Shown piece by piece: positions 41,834 to 50,502 of a stretch of 64,000 nt of DNA; position 1 is the stretch's first letter, and each line of letters opens with the position of its first letter. The notes beneath the pieces were generated by a model. The model saw only the letters and a program-made list of their open reading frames with translations, searched no databases and was not told the origin of the DNA. The translations under genes were made by a program, and so were the position numbers. This DNA is from an uncultured Dehalococcoidia bacterium (GTDB taxonomy: Bacteria > Chloroflexota > Dehalococcoidia > Lucifugimonadales > UBA3495), in the NCBI GenBank assembly GCA_958296445.1, contig OY282565.1, forward strand, positions 2,497,570 through 2,561,569, read 5' to 3'.

Positions 41834-42571
41834 CTATCGAACCAAAACCCCGCAAAACAACTGCTCCCCGCACCCATCCCCATCCCCCGGCAGCGGGATA
41901 AGCTCCGCCTCAAACCCGGCCTCCTCCAGCAACGAAAACCAGACCGCTATCGAAAACAGCCCGGTAACGTGGACATCGCGCTCCACCCGCCTAGCGCCCC
42001 TCTCCGTGATAGTGTAGGTAAAATGCGACTCAACCATAGTATCGCACGGGTCAGAATCATAAATCGCCTCCTCAATAATCACCTCCACCCCGTCCCGCCA
42101 ACTGTCCCAGCGCAGCCGCATCCCGTGGCGGAAAGTGTCGCGCACCAAATCGGGCGCCACCAGCAGCAGCCCGCCCGGCCGCAGGTGAACGCGGGCAGTG
42201 GCGAAAGCGGCCCGCAGGTCATCCTCGGTCTGCATATAAGAAATGGCGTCGTGAATCAGCACCCCGTCGAAAACCTGCCCCAGCCGCACATCGCGCATAT
42301 CCCCCAGATAATGCTCTACCGATGGATTCAAGCGGCGCGAAAGCTCCAGCATCCGGGGCGAAATATCTACCGCCGCCGCATCAAACTCGGCGGTAAGATG
42401 CGACAGATTATGCCCCCCGCCCACGCCCAGCTCCAGCAGCCGGTGCCGCCCCGGGCCAAGACGCCCCCGCAGAGCCTCCCGCCAGTGCGCCGCTTCCCCG
42501 GCGTAAGTATCCGGCGGACTGATAACCGGCCAAAGATAGGCCAGCTCGTTGTAAAGCAAAATATCCCGCAC
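41834..42571 (-). CDS. class I SAM-dependent methyltransferase
   Basis: A 245-residue Rossmann-fold methyltransferase. Motif I reads LLELGVGGGHNLSHL near residue 46, the following acidic residue lies in FDAAAVDISPRMLELSRR, motif II/III in FDGVLIHDAISYM and LRPGGLLLVAPD. It starts at a GTG, 9 bases after the RidA-like stop, so both genes form an operon. The remaining sequence (VIIEEAIYDSDPCDTMVESHFTYTI-type strand) resembles methyltransferases that act on small molecules. The substrate is unknown. Confidence 0.85.
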   Translation of the reverse strand: MRDILLYNELAYLWPVISPPDTYAGEAAHWREALRGRLGPGRHRLLELGVGGGHNLSHLTAEFDAAAVDISPRMLELSRRLNPSVEHYLGDMRDVRLGQVFDGVLIHDAISYMQTEDDLRAAFATARVHLRPGGLLLVAPDLVRDTFRHGMRLRWDSWRDGVEVIIEEAIYDSDPCDTMVESHFTYTITERGARRVERDVHVTGLFSIAVWFSLLEEAGFEAELIPLPGDGDGCGEQLFCGVLVR

Positions 42572-42579
42572 CTAACGCC

Positions 42580-43077
42580 CTAACCCCCGTCCACTTCAAT
42601 AACGCATTCGCAAATTACGGCAGTGTCCCCCGGTAGAGCGGCCATCCCGGGAGCAGAGCGGGCATGACGCCCCCGCTCGCCATAAAGGGCCACAAACAAA
42701 TCCGACGCCCCATCCACCACCGCCGCCTGTTCGGTAAAGTCCGGCGCACTGTTGACCATCCCAACCACCTTCAGAATACGGCTCACCCGGCCCAAATCGC
42801 CCAACTCCGCCTTCATACGCGCCAGCAGGTTCAGCGCGGCCCATCGCGCCGCCTCATACCCCTGCTCAACGCTCAACTCCGCCCCCAGCTTGCCGGAAAT
42901 ACGCCCCCCGTCAGCCCGCCGCGAACCCACCCCGGCCAGCCACATAACGTTCCCGCTACGAGCAGCCGGAAGATAATTCCCCACCGGCCCAGCCGGGGGC
43001 GGCAGTTCATAACCCAACCCGGCCAGCCTCCCCTCAACATCGGAATTTTCAGCCCCGGAATTTTCAGACGCCGCCAT
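42580..43077 (-). CDS. RidA-like protein (YjgF-like, LPSP type)
   Basis: A 165-residue member of the longer RidA-like subgroup: RLAGLGYELPPPAGPVGNYLPA, SVEQGYEAARWAALNLLARMKAELGDL, KVVGMVNSAPDFTEQAAVVDGASDLF and GRHARSAPGMAALPGDTAVICECVIEV. This subgroup lacks the canonical arginine-based imine deaminase motif of RidA itself, and its function is not clear. Start at ATG 43077 with GGAGG 8 bases before; the ORF extending to 43308 runs into repeats. It is followed by the methyltransferase gene in the same direction. Confidence 0.87.
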   Translation of the reverse strand: MAASENSGAENSDVEGRLAGLGYELPPPAGPVGNYLPAARSGNVMWLAGVGSRRADGGRISGKLGAELSVEQGYEAARWAALNLLARMKAELGDLGRVSRILKVVGMVNSAPDFTEQAAVVDGASDLFVALYGERGRHARSAPGMAALPGDTAVICECVIEVDGG

Positions 43078-43204
43078 CACCAAATCCTCCGGCAGAGCAA
43101 CCCCAAGAGCCGCCCCTGCTATTCTGTCATCCCGGCCAAAGCCGCCCGGCACCCGACCAAGCCGTCTCCCGCCCTCAGCAAACCGCCGACCACCCCAAAC
43201 ACCC

Positions 43205-43375
43205 CCTGCCACCCTGAGCAAAAATCTGTCATTCTGAGCAAAAAATCTGCCACCCTGAGCAAAATCTGTCATTCTGAGCAAAGCGAAGAATCTCACCCTG
43301 GGCGGCAAAACCCGTCCCTTCGCTCACGGCGACCAAGAAAACCGCTCAGAGCGACCAAGAAATCCCACCATAGCC
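43205..43375. repeat. R1 element with a left-arm array
   Basis: CCACCCTGAGCAAAAATCTG, TCATTCTGAGCAAAAAATCTG, CCACCCTGAGCAAAATCTG and a full R1 left arm from about 43270, then CACCCTGGGCGGCAAAACCC and a degenerate right arm CGCTCACGGCGACCAAGAAA that is itself duplicated. The 302-base gap has no gene. Confidence 0.8.
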
Positions 43376-43379
43376 CCCG

Positions 43380-43871
43380 CTACTGCCGCGACTCCCGGAT
43401 ACACTCCTCCAATAGCTGGAAAGCCCGTTCCGCGAAAACCCACATATTCGCCTCCCGGTCGGTGTCGCCGGTCTCAATGGTAATCACCCTTTCCACCGGC
43501 CCGGCCACCGCTACGCAGGCATGGCCCGACGAATCGCCGTAGCGGTTGCCCGTAGGCCCGCTGGCTCCGGTTTCCGCCAGCCCCCACACCGTATCCAGTG
43601 CTTGCCGGGTCGTCCGCGCATTAAGCAGCGCGTATGGTTCCGAACTGGCCCGCAGCCCCTCCATCGCCTCATCGGGAACCAGCAGCAGCCCCTTCTGCGC
43701 CACCCGCGTATAAATCACGCTCCCCCCCACGTAGTAAGCCGACGCGCCGGGAATCGCTACCAGCGCCGCCGAAATCAGCCCCCCGCAGGACGACTCCGCC
43801 ACGCTGATGCTCTGCCCGGTTTCCTTCAGCAACGCCCCCACCGGCGCGGCCAGCTCGCTTAACTGAGACAT
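43380..43871 (-). CDS. CinA-family (PncC-like) nicotinamide-nucleotide amidohydrolase domain protein
   Basis: A 163-residue stand-alone CinA C-terminal domain. The family core is SISVAESSCGGLISAALVAIPGASAYYVGGSVIY near residue 28, followed by ARTTRQALDTVWGLAETGASGPTGN, which carry the catalytic Ser and nearby Thr/Lys positions. PncC enzymes deamidate NMN in the pyridine-nucleotide salvage cycle. ATG 43871 has GAGG at 9 bases; the longer ORF adds only 9 residues. Compared with E. coli PncC the expected length (about 165) is matched. Confidence 0.85.
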   Translation of the reverse strand: MSQLSELAAPVGALLKETGQSISVAESSCGGLISAALVAIPGASAYYVGGSVIYTRVAQKGLLLVPDEAMEGLRASSEPYALLNARTTRQALDTVWGLAETGASGPTGNRYGDSSGHACVAVAGPVERVITIETGDTDREANMWVFAERAFQLLEECIRESRQ

Positions 43872-43950
43872 ATTCGCCACCTCGCAGATACATTCCAAGA
43901 TTTCCCGTGATTATAAAAAATAAACGGCCGGAATGCGCCACCACCGCCCC

Positions 43951-44505
43951 CTACCCCGACCGGCGCCAACGCCGCGCCCATCCCAGCGCAACGCTACATC
44001 CCACCGCCATAGTCCCGGCCAGTACGTTAAACAGTATATCGCGCACATCAAAATAACGGTTGGGCAAAACCGCCTGAATACCCTCGTCCAGCAAACCCAG
44101 CGCCCCCGTAGCCAAGACCGCCAGCACCGGCGGCGCCGGAACGCGCCGCCCCTTGCCCGCCCGCTCAACCAGTGCCTCGTAAATAAACACCCCCACAATG
44201 CCGTACTCAACAAGATGCGTCCGTTCCTCGGGAATCGTCATCCGAGTAAACATCAGCAAAAAAGCCGCCCCCAAACCCAGAACAACCGCCACCTCCGCCC
44301 CGCCGGGCCGCGCCCTAATCCCCTGCGTGACAACAGCAGCCCCCACCAGCACAACCCCCAACCCGAAAGCCGCCTCCAGCAGCCCCCGCTCCCGCAGCTC
44401 CCCCGCCAGCCCCGGCGCAACGCCCAGAGTGCCGTAGATAACCGCCACCACAACCAGCGCACACAACCACAAACGCCGCTCCCGGTCAGAGAAAAAAGAA
44501 CCCAT
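43951..44505 (-). CDS. VanZ-family membrane protein
   Basis: A 184-residue membrane protein with five hydrophobic segments. The VanZ signature appears as EERTHLVEYGIVGVFIYEAL and LLDEGIQAVLPNRYFDVRDILFNVLAG. VanZ proteins give low-level teicoplanin resistance in some bacteria, but most members are of unknown function. The gene is transcribed toward cinA with a 79-base spacer. Confidence 0.88.
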   Translation of the reverse strand: MGSFFSDRERRLWLCALVVVAVIYGTLGVAPGLAGELRERGLLEAAFGLGVVLVGAAVVTQGIRARPGGAEVAVVLGLGAAFLLMFTRMTIPEERTHLVEYGIVGVFIYEALVERAGKGRRVPAPPVLAVLATGALGLLDEGIQAVLPNRYFDVRDILFNVLAGTMAVGCSVALGWARRWRRSG

Positions 44506-44564
44506 ATCCCGCCATCCCCTTAGCTCCCGCCATCCCCTTAACTCCCACCAGCCCCGTCATTCCA

Positions 44565-44605
44565 CGCCGGCCCCGTCATTCCCGCGAAAGCGGGAATCCA
44601 GGAAC
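44565..44605. repeat. R5 hairpin (ATTCCCGCGAAAGCGGGAAT)
   Basis: Preceded by a partial CCGTCATTCC copy, this repeats the hairpin of 18137-18166: 8-bp stem with a GAAA tetraloop and the CCAGG tail. It lies between VanZ and ThiD genes. Confidence 0.75.
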
Positions 44606-44622
44606 GTCCGCGGCAAAAAACC

Positions 44623-45441
44623 TCACCCGGAGCCGCCGCGCCCCCACAACTCATAAAAGTGGTTAAGCGGCCCATGCCCCCGCCCCACCGGAAAGCTCGC
44701 CCCAATAGCCGCAGTCACGTAATCCTTGGCCTGCTGCACCGCCACCGGCAAAGCCAGCCCCTTGGCCAGCCCCGCGGCAATCGCCGACGCCAGAGTACAC
44801 CCCGTCCCGTGAGTGTTCGGCGTATTGATGCGCTCCGACGTGAACATTGCGAAATCCGCGCCGTCATACAGCACATCGGTAGCCGGCCCCTCCAAATGGC
44901 CGCCCTTCACCACAGCGTTTTTCGCCCCCAACTCATCAACCAGTATCCGCGCCGCCGTCCTTAAATCGTCCACCGTCTCCATTTCCAGCCCGGTCAGCAC
45001 CCGGGCCTCCCGGCTGTTGGGCGTAACCACCGTCGCCATCGGCAGCAGCTCCGACCGCATAGCGTCAACCGCATCATCCTTAAGCAGCCGAAAACCCGTG
45101 CTGGCAACCATCACCGGGTCAATCACCGTCGGCGACAAAGCATGAAACTCCAGCCGCGCCGCAACGCACCGGATAATATCCGAACTCGACAGCATCCCCG
45201 TTTTCACCGCATCGGCCCCAATGTCCGAAACAATGGCGTCAATCTGCGCCTCAATAATAGCCGTAGGCGTTTCCAAAACCGCATCCACCCCCAAAGTGTT
45301 CTGCGCCGTAATCGTGGTTATCGCGCAAGTGCCAAAAACCCCCATAGCCCCAAAAGTCTTAAGGTCGGCCTGAATCCCAGCCCCGCCCCCGGAATCCGAC
45401 CCGGCGATAGTCATAGCCCGCGCCACCCGTCCGGTTATCAT
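44623..45441 (-). CDS. thiD: hydroxymethylpyrimidine/phosphomethylpyrimidine kinase
   Basis: A 272-residue ribokinase-fold enzyme of thiamine synthesis and salvage, which phosphorylates HMP and HMP-P with ATP. It shows AMTIAGSDSGGGAGIQADLKTF, ITAQNTLGV, DAVKTGMLSS, VIDPVMVASTG and the anion-hole/catalytic NTHGTGCTLASAIAAGLAKG. ATG 45441 has GGGAG before it; the longer ORF reaching 45519 is not supported. No other thi genes are adjacent, so it may act in salvage. Confidence 0.95.
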   Translation of the reverse strand: MITGRVARAMTIAGSDSGGGAGIQADLKTFGAMGVFGTCAITTITAQNTLGVDAVLETPTAIIEAQIDAIVSDIGADAVKTGMLSSSDIIRCVAARLEFHALSPTVIDPVMVASTGFRLLKDDAVDAMRSELLPMATVVTPNSREARVLTGLEMETVDDLRTAARILVDELGAKNAVVKGGHLEGPATDVLYDGADFAMFTSERINTPNTHGTGCTLASAIAAGLAKGLALPVAVQQAKDYVTAAIGASFPVGRGHGPLNHFYELWGRGGSG

Positions 45442-45544
45442 AAGCTCCCCATCCAACCCCAACAAAAAACAAGCTCCCCCAATCTTACCACGCCCGCCAC
45501 ACCCCATAGACACGCCCAAGGAAGCCCGGAGTCATCCGATAATC

Positions 45545-45800
45545 GTCTGAATCAGGATTTTCAGGATTAAAGGATTCACCCGACGGGAAAAATCCTGAAA
45601 ATCCTTTAATCCGGTAAATCCTGATTCAGACAACATCCCCAAGCATCGCAAAAATCCCGAAAATCCTTTAATCCTGAAAATCCTGATTCAGACAACATCC
45701 CCAAGCATCGCAAAAATCCCGAAAATCCTTTAATCCTGAAAATCCTGATTCAGACAACATCCCGAAAAATCCCATAACCCACCAAACCCTGATTCAGCCC
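45545..45800. repeat. R2 element with two extra 62-bp tandem units
   Basis: A full R2 palindrome (GTCTGAATCAGGATTTTCAG to AAATCCTGATTCAGACAA, about 45547-45633) is followed by two near-perfect copies of a unit starting ACATCCCCAAGCATCGC and ending CTGATTCAGACA. A decayed fragment continues to about 45800. It is the longest R2 array and has no gene. Confidence 0.85.
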
Positions 45801-45895
45801 CCCCCACAAAAGTTCACCCCAACCCCCACCCTATAGCCCCGTCCAATGATATGGTAAACTCCAGCCACCCCAAAACAGCCCCCCGGAGGAACAAG

Positions 45896-46966
45896 TTGAC
45901 CGGCAACTTGATAACCGAGGACGTCCGCGCCCTAATCGGTTCGGATACCCCGCCCGAGCGAAACCGCTTCCCCATCAGCGAGGAAATGGTTTACGACCTG
46001 GCCGACGCCACCGAAGACCCCAACCCGCTCTACATTGACCGCGCCGTCGCCGACGCCAGCCGCTTTGGCGCCCTGCTCTGCCCCCCGCTGGCTACCTGGA
46101 AAGACATCGCGCCCCCCATCGGCTACTTCGGCGCCGGGCAGGAATCCCATTTCGAAGTGCCCCTGCCCTTCAACAGCTACGGACTCAACGGCGGCAGCGA
46201 CTGGCAGTTTCTCCGCCCGCCCTACGTAGGACAGTGGATTACCCGCCAATTCCGCATCCTAGACATCTACCAGAAGCAGGGCCGCTCCGGCCCGCTGGTG
46301 TTCGTAGAGCGCCAAGAAACCCAGACCAACCAAGACGGCGACATCATCCTGCAAGCCCGCCGCCTGAGCATCCACCGCGGCCTGAACCAAGACGCCGACA
46401 CCCCGCAATCCGGCCCGACCGTAGCCCACGACTTGCAGACCGTACCCCTTTCGCCGCCCGGCCCTGACGAACACGTTCCCCCGCCCCAGCCTTCCGCCCG
46501 CCCGCAGCTCTATTTCGAGGACGTCGCCGACGGAATGACCCTTCCCCCGGTAATCAAAGGCCCCCTGACCACCACCCACCTAGTAAGGTGGGCCGCCGCC
46601 AACGGAAATTACGCCCGAATCCATTGGGATTTGCCCTTCGCCCAAACCCGGCAGGGGCTGGAGAACGTGGTAGTCAACGGCTCCCTGAAAAACCAGTACC
46701 TAGGCCAGCTACTGGTGGACTTCGCCGGCCCGGGCGGCTGGCTCCGCCGTTTCTACGTCCAGCACCGCGGAATGGACTACCCCGGCGACCTGCTAACCGC
46801 CACCGGCGCAGTCACCGGAATCCGCGAGGTTGACGGCATCGGCCACGCCGATTGCGCCGTCATCCTCACCAACAGCCGCGGCCACCAGACCGCCTCCGGC
46901 ATAGGCACCGTCGCCCTACCCCGCCGCGGCCAGCAACTCCCCCTAGTCTGGCGCCCGGAGGAATAA
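45896..46966 (+). CDS. MaoC-like / FAS1-like double hot-dog dehydratase
   Basis: A 356-residue protein with two hot-dog modules. The N-terminal module has FPISEEMVYDLADATEDPNPLYID and RFGALLCPPLATW; the C-terminal one has PPVIKGPLTTTHLVRWAAANGNYARIHWDLPFAQ and GLENVVVNGSLKNQYLGQLL, a MaoC hydratase-type active-site region with the Asp/His pair. Such proteins hydrate enoyl-CoA or mesaconyl-CoA type thioesters. I take the TTG at 45896 as start because GGAGGA precedes it; the ORF from 45851 would begin over a -10-like TATGGT box. It heads an operon with two CoA transferases. Confidence 0.85.
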   Translation: MTGNLITEDVRALIGSDTPPERNRFPISEEMVYDLADATEDPNPLYIDRAVADASRFGALLCPPLATWKDIAPPIGYFGAGQESHFEVPLPFNSYGLNGGSDWQFLRPPYVGQWITRQFRILDIYQKQGRSGPLVFVERQETQTNQDGDIILQARRLSIHRGLNQDADTPQSGPTVAHDLQTVPLSPPGPDEHVPPPQPSARPQLYFEDVADGMTLPPVIKGPLTTTHLVRWAAANGNYARIHWDLPFAQTRQGLENVVVNGSLKNQYLGQLLVDFAGPGGWLRRFYVQHRGMDYPGDLLTATGAVTGIREVDGIGHADCAVILTNSRGHQTASGIGTVALPRRGQQLPLVWRPEE

Positions 46967-46968
46967 CC

Positions 46969-48150
46969 TTGCTCAACGGACTGCGCGTGCTGGACTTGGG
47001 GCCGGGCATCGCCCCCTCTTTCTGCGCCAAACTGCTGGCCGACTACGGCGCCCAAGTCATCAAAGTCGAGCCGCCTGGAACCGGCGACCCGGCCCGCCGA
47101 ATGGGCCCCTTCGTGGACGACGACCCTAACCCCGAAAAGAGCATCCCCTTTCTCTACCTCAACACCGGCAAACGCAGCGTAACCCTAGACTGCGCCACCG
47201 AGTCCGGCCGCGCCATCCTCCTCAAGCTACTGGACAACGCCGACATCCTAGTAGAAGGGTTCCCGCCGTCCCAAACGGAACAATGGGCGCTCAACCACCA
47301 CTCCCTAGCCCAAAGCCATCCCCAACTGGTGATAACGTCCGTAACTCCCTTCGGCCAAAACGGCCCTTACCGCGATTTTCAGGCCACCGACATTATCACC
47401 TGCGCGATGAGCGGCTTGATGTACCACTCCGGCGACTCCGACCGAGAACCCCTCCGCAACGCCCTCGACCAATCCCTGTACGTAGCCGGGGCCAACGCCG
47501 CCGCCGCCACCCTAGTCGCCATATTCGCCCGGCTTTCCGCCGGAACCGGCCAGCAAGTAGACGTATCAATAGCCGAATGTCTAGCCACCCACCTAGTGCA
47601 ACCCGTGCCATACTACAACTATATGGGCGCAACCAAAGGCCGCCGCCCCGTGCGCGGTTCCGGCTTCGAGGAACTGATGCCCGCCCGCGACGGCTACGTA
47701 GTGCCGTCGGTTCAAGGTTCCCAACCCTGGGAAACCGTCGCCAACCTAATCGGCCTAGAGGAACTGCAAGACCCCCGCTTCGCCACCGGCGCCGGCCGCA
47801 TCGCCCACGGCGAGGAACTGAAAGCCCTGCTAATCCAGGGACTAGCCCAATGGGATCGGCTGCCCTTATTCCTAGCATCAGGAGAACGCCGCCTAGTCTT
47901 CGGAATGGCCCAAGACGCCGGAGACCTGTCCGCCTGCCCCCACCTAGAAGCCCGGGGCTTTTTCCGTGAAATAAACCACCCCATCGCCGGGCCTGCCGCC
48001 TACCCCGGCCTGGGCGCCGTCCTGTCCGAACCGCCCCCCGCCCCCATCCCCGCCCCCCTGCTCGGCCAGCACAACGCCGAAATCTACGGCCAAGAGCTGG
48101 GCTACGACCCCGCCGCTCTGTCGGCCCTGCGCTACTCGGGGGTAATATGA
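46969..48150 (+). CDS. CaiB/BaiF (class III) CoA transferase
   Basis: A 393-residue family III CoA transferase. It has LNGLRVLDLGPGIAPSFCAKLLADYGAQVIKVEPPG, NTGKRSVTLDC, the catalytic-Asp region NALDQSLYVAGANAA near residue 168 and GTGQQVDVSIAECLAT. Start at TTG 46969, just after GGAGGAATAA and 2 bases after the hydratase stop. These enzymes move CoA between carboxylic acids through an aspartyl-CoA intermediate. It overlaps the next transferase by ATGA; the two may form one enzyme. Confidence 0.92.
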   Translation: MLNGLRVLDLGPGIAPSFCAKLLADYGAQVIKVEPPGTGDPARRMGPFVDDDPNPEKSIPFLYLNTGKRSVTLDCATESGRAILLKLLDNADILVEGFPPSQTEQWALNHHSLAQSHPQLVITSVTPFGQNGPYRDFQATDIITCAMSGLMYHSGDSDREPLRNALDQSLYVAGANAAAATLVAIFARLSAGTGQQVDVSIAECLATHLVQPVPYYNYMGATKGRRPVRGSGFEELMPARDGYVVPSVQGSQPWETVANLIGLEELQDPRFATGAGRIAHGEELKALLIQGLAQWDRLPLFLASGERRLVFGMAQDAGDLSACPHLEARGFFREINHPIAGPAAYPGLGAVLSEPPPAPIPAPLLGQHNAEIYGQELGYDPAALSALRYSGVI

Positions 48151-49514
48151 ACCGCCCGCCCCTAGAAAACATCCGCGTCCTAGACCTGAGCCGGGTATTC
48201 GCTATGCCCTTCGCCGGAGCCCACCTAGCCGACCTAGGCGCGGAAGTCATCAAGATTGACACCTGCCAAGCCCAGTTTATGGAAACCACCCGCACCATCA
48301 CCGGCCCCTTCCCCGACAACCGCCCCGGCGAACTGTGGTGGGAACAAGGCGGCACCTTCCAGACCCTCAACCGCGGCAAGCGCAGCCTGACCCTAGACCT
48401 GCGCTCCGGCGACGCCCAAGCCATCCTAAAAGAACTGGTGTCAATAAGCGACATCGTGCTGGAAAACTTCACCCCCCGCGTAATGGCCCGCTTCGGCCTA
48501 GACTACGCCTCCCTCCGGGCCATAAAACCCGACCTCATAATGGTATCCAACACCGGATACGGGCATACCGGCCCCTGGAGCAGCTTCGGCGCCATGGCCT
48601 CCGCCCTAGAACCCGCCCACGGCACCGGCGCTTTTATGGGCTACCTAGAGGACGACGGCTCCGGCGCCCTACAACCCGGCAGCATCCCCAACAAAGTAGG
48701 CAATTCCTACACCGACTTTCTAGCGACCTGGACCGCCCTGATTTCAGTAATGGCGTCCCTGCTCCACCGGACCAAAACCGGCCGCGGCGGCTGGATTGAC
48801 CTGGCTATGTACCAGGCCGGGGCATCCTTCATCGGCGAGGGCCTGCTCGCCTACGCCTTCAACGGCCAACGCGCCCTACGCATCGGCAACCGCCACCCCG
48901 CTATGTCCCCCCACGGCTGTTATCCCTGCCGCGGCCAAGACCAATGGGTCACCATCGCCGTCCGCGACGACACCGACTGGCAAGCCTTCTGCCAAGCCAT
49001 CCAATCCCCCCAACTGGCCGCCAACCCCCAATTCGCCACCCCCCCGCAGCGCCTCCGCAACCAAGACGAACTCGACGCCCTAGTTTCCAACTGGACAAAA
49101 GAACAAACCCCCTACCAAGTAATGGAAACCCTGCAAAACGCCGGAGTCCCCGCCGGCCCGGTGCTAACCGCCGGCCAGGCCCTAACCGACCCCCACTTCC
49201 TAAACCGCGGCTTTTTTGAGAAAGTAACCCACCCGCCCCAAACCGAACTAGGAACCAAACAATACATCGGCCGCGGATGGAAATTCTCAAAAAGCAAAGC
49301 AACCATCACCAACCCGGCCCCCCTCCTAGGCGAAGCCAACGACTACATCCTGCGCCAAATCCTAGGACTACCCCCAACCCAAATAGAAACCCTAACCCAA
49401 GAAAACATAACCGGCTACCAACCCATAGGCGGCGCCCCCCCATCCTCCGTCCCCCTAGAAACCCAAGCCGAACTAGGCTGGATCGCCAACCACACCCCCA
49501 ACTTCAACCCCTAA
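48147..49514 (+). CDS. CaiB/BaiF (class III) CoA transferase
   Basis: A 455-residue second CoA transferase, overlapping the first by 4 bases (ATGA). IRVLDLSRVFAMPFAGAHLADLGAEVIKID, NRGKRSLTLDLRSG and GNSYTDFLATWTALISVMASLLHRTKTGRGG with the probable catalytic Asp near 190 are all present. Compared with the 393-residue partner it has extra residues in the N-terminal part (GPFPDNRPGELWWEQGG) and at the C-terminus. Both lie in an operon with a MaoC-like hydratase, which fits a small-acid CoA pathway such as citramalyl/mesaconyl-CoA metabolism. Which acid is used is unknown. Confidence 0.92.
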   Translation: MNRPPLENIRVLDLSRVFAMPFAGAHLADLGAEVIKIDTCQAQFMETTRTITGPFPDNRPGELWWEQGGTFQTLNRGKRSLTLDLRSGDAQAILKELVSISDIVLENFTPRVMARFGLDYASLRAIKPDLIMVSNTGYGHTGPWSSFGAMASALEPAHGTGAFMGYLEDDGSGALQPGSIPNKVGNSYTDFLATWTALISVMASLLHRTKTGRGGWIDLAMYQAGASFIGEGLLAYAFNGQRALRIGNRHPAMSPHGCYPCRGQDQWVTIAVRDDTDWQAFCQAIQSPQLAANPQFATPPQRLRNQDELDALVSNWTKEQTPYQVMETLQNAGVPAGPVLTAGQALTDPHFLNRGFFEKVTHPPQTELGTKQYIGRGWKFSKSKATITNPAPLLGEANDYILRQILGLPPTQIETLTQENITGYQPIGGAPPSSVPLETQAELGWIANHTPNFNP

Positions 49515-49546
49515 CCCCCACCACCGCGCACCCCCACCCATCCCCC

Positions 49547-49671
49547 GTAGGGGCGCACAGCCGTGCGCCCGCCCATCCGCGCCAAAACATAAACCGATTC
49601 CGCCACACCTTAACCCACCCCACTTTCGCCCCCCCCCACCCACCCCGTAGGGGCGCACAGCCGTGCGCCCA
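49547..49671. repeat. two R3 palindromes
   Basis: GTAGG followed by GGGCGCAC-AGCC-GTGCGCCC at 49547-49570 and again at about 49648-49671, with CCGC and AAACATAAACC spacers duplicated near each. Confidence 0.75.
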
Positions 49672-49731
49672 TCCGCATCAAACCATAAACCAATTCCGCC
49701 ACCCCCCAACCCAACCCCCTCCATCACAAAC

Positions 49732-49754
49732 AAAAAAACCGCCCCTCCGGGCGG
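49732..49754 (-). terminator. intrinsic terminator of tRNA-Arg
   Basis: On the minus strand: CCGCCC-GGAG-GGGCGG hairpin (49739-49754) followed by seven T (49738-49732). It lies 39 bases after the tRNA 3' end. Confidence 0.85.
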
Positions 49755-49793
49755 CCACCAAACCCCCATTCAACCCCCATATCCCCCTAAAAA

Positions 49794-49869
49794 TGGCGTC
49801 CCAGGCAGGATTCGAACCCGCGACCCGCTGCTTAGAAGGCAGCCGCTCTATCCTCTGAGCTACTGGGAC
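49794..49869 (-). tRNA. tRNA-Arg(TCT)
   Basis: The minus strand folds as a full cloverleaf of 76 bases including an encoded CCA: acceptor GTCCCAG/CTGGGAC, D-arm GCTC...GAGC, anticodon arm GCTGC-CTTCTAA-GCAGC with anticodon TCT, and T-arm GCGGG-TTCGAAT-CCTGC with one G-T pair. The discriminator base is G. No other tRNA is seen in the window. Confidence 0.95.
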
Positions 49870-49984
49870 TCCCAACCCGGCGGCAAGGCAAACACCCATC
49901 CCGCCATACATTTATCTTACAGGAAATCCGTCCGGGCGTGTCAAGAACAACCATTACCAACACAACTGAAAAATTACAACCCCC

Positions 49985-50345
49985 GCCCACCATTCCACCC
50001 GCCCATCACCCTACCCGCCCATCATTCCCCCATCCGTCAACCCGCCATTCCGCCCGTCCGCCATTCTGCCCGCCCATCATTCCGCAATCCGCCGCCCGCC
50101 ATTTCGCCATCCCACCCGTCCGTCATTCCCTCATCCGTCAACCCGCCATCCCCCCATCCGTCATCCCACCCATCCGCCATCCTGCCCGCCCATCATTCCC
50201 CCATCCGTCACTCTACCCGCCCATCATTCCGCCATCCGCCCACCTGTCATCCCCCCACCCACCATCCCACCCATCCGTCACCCTACCCGCCCACCATTCC
50301 GCCCGCCCGCCTGCAATTCCGCCCGCCATTCTGTCATTCTGAGCG
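49985..50345. repeat. C-rich, G-poor microsatellite-like array (CCCGCCATT units)
   Basis: About thirty irregular units of 8-14 bases such as CCCGCCATTC, CGCCCATCATTC and CATCCGTCAT run from 49985 to 50330 and end in an R1 variant (TCATTCTGAGCGCAGCGAAG). The plus strand holds almost no G apart from the CCGCC/CCGTC words. No spacers or long perfect units, so it is not CRISPR. No gene is seen from 49870 to 50502; the ORF through it is an artefact. Confidence 0.8.
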
Positions 50346-50502
50346 CAGCGAAGAATCCCACTCTAGACCGCCAGACCCCCTTAACCCAAAGCAACAACAA
50401 AAACAACCACCCCCGAAAATTTGCGCCAAAGCCGGGCCTCTGGCAAAATACCAACAATGCCCCCTTTATGGCGGCCCACTTTGTCTAAAGGAGTGTTGGC
50501 CG

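Noticed and set aside
41203..41873. long minus-strand frames of Gly/Trp-rich repeats
   Set aside because: They are translations of the hairpin minisatellite.
45633..45765. possible CRISPR array in the R2 copies
   Set aside because: Whole 62-bp units repeat without spacers.
49663..50502. N-terminal extension of the PAC2 gene
   Set aside because: The extension reads the tRNA antisense and the C-rich microsatellite; a good ribosome site fixes the start at 50503.
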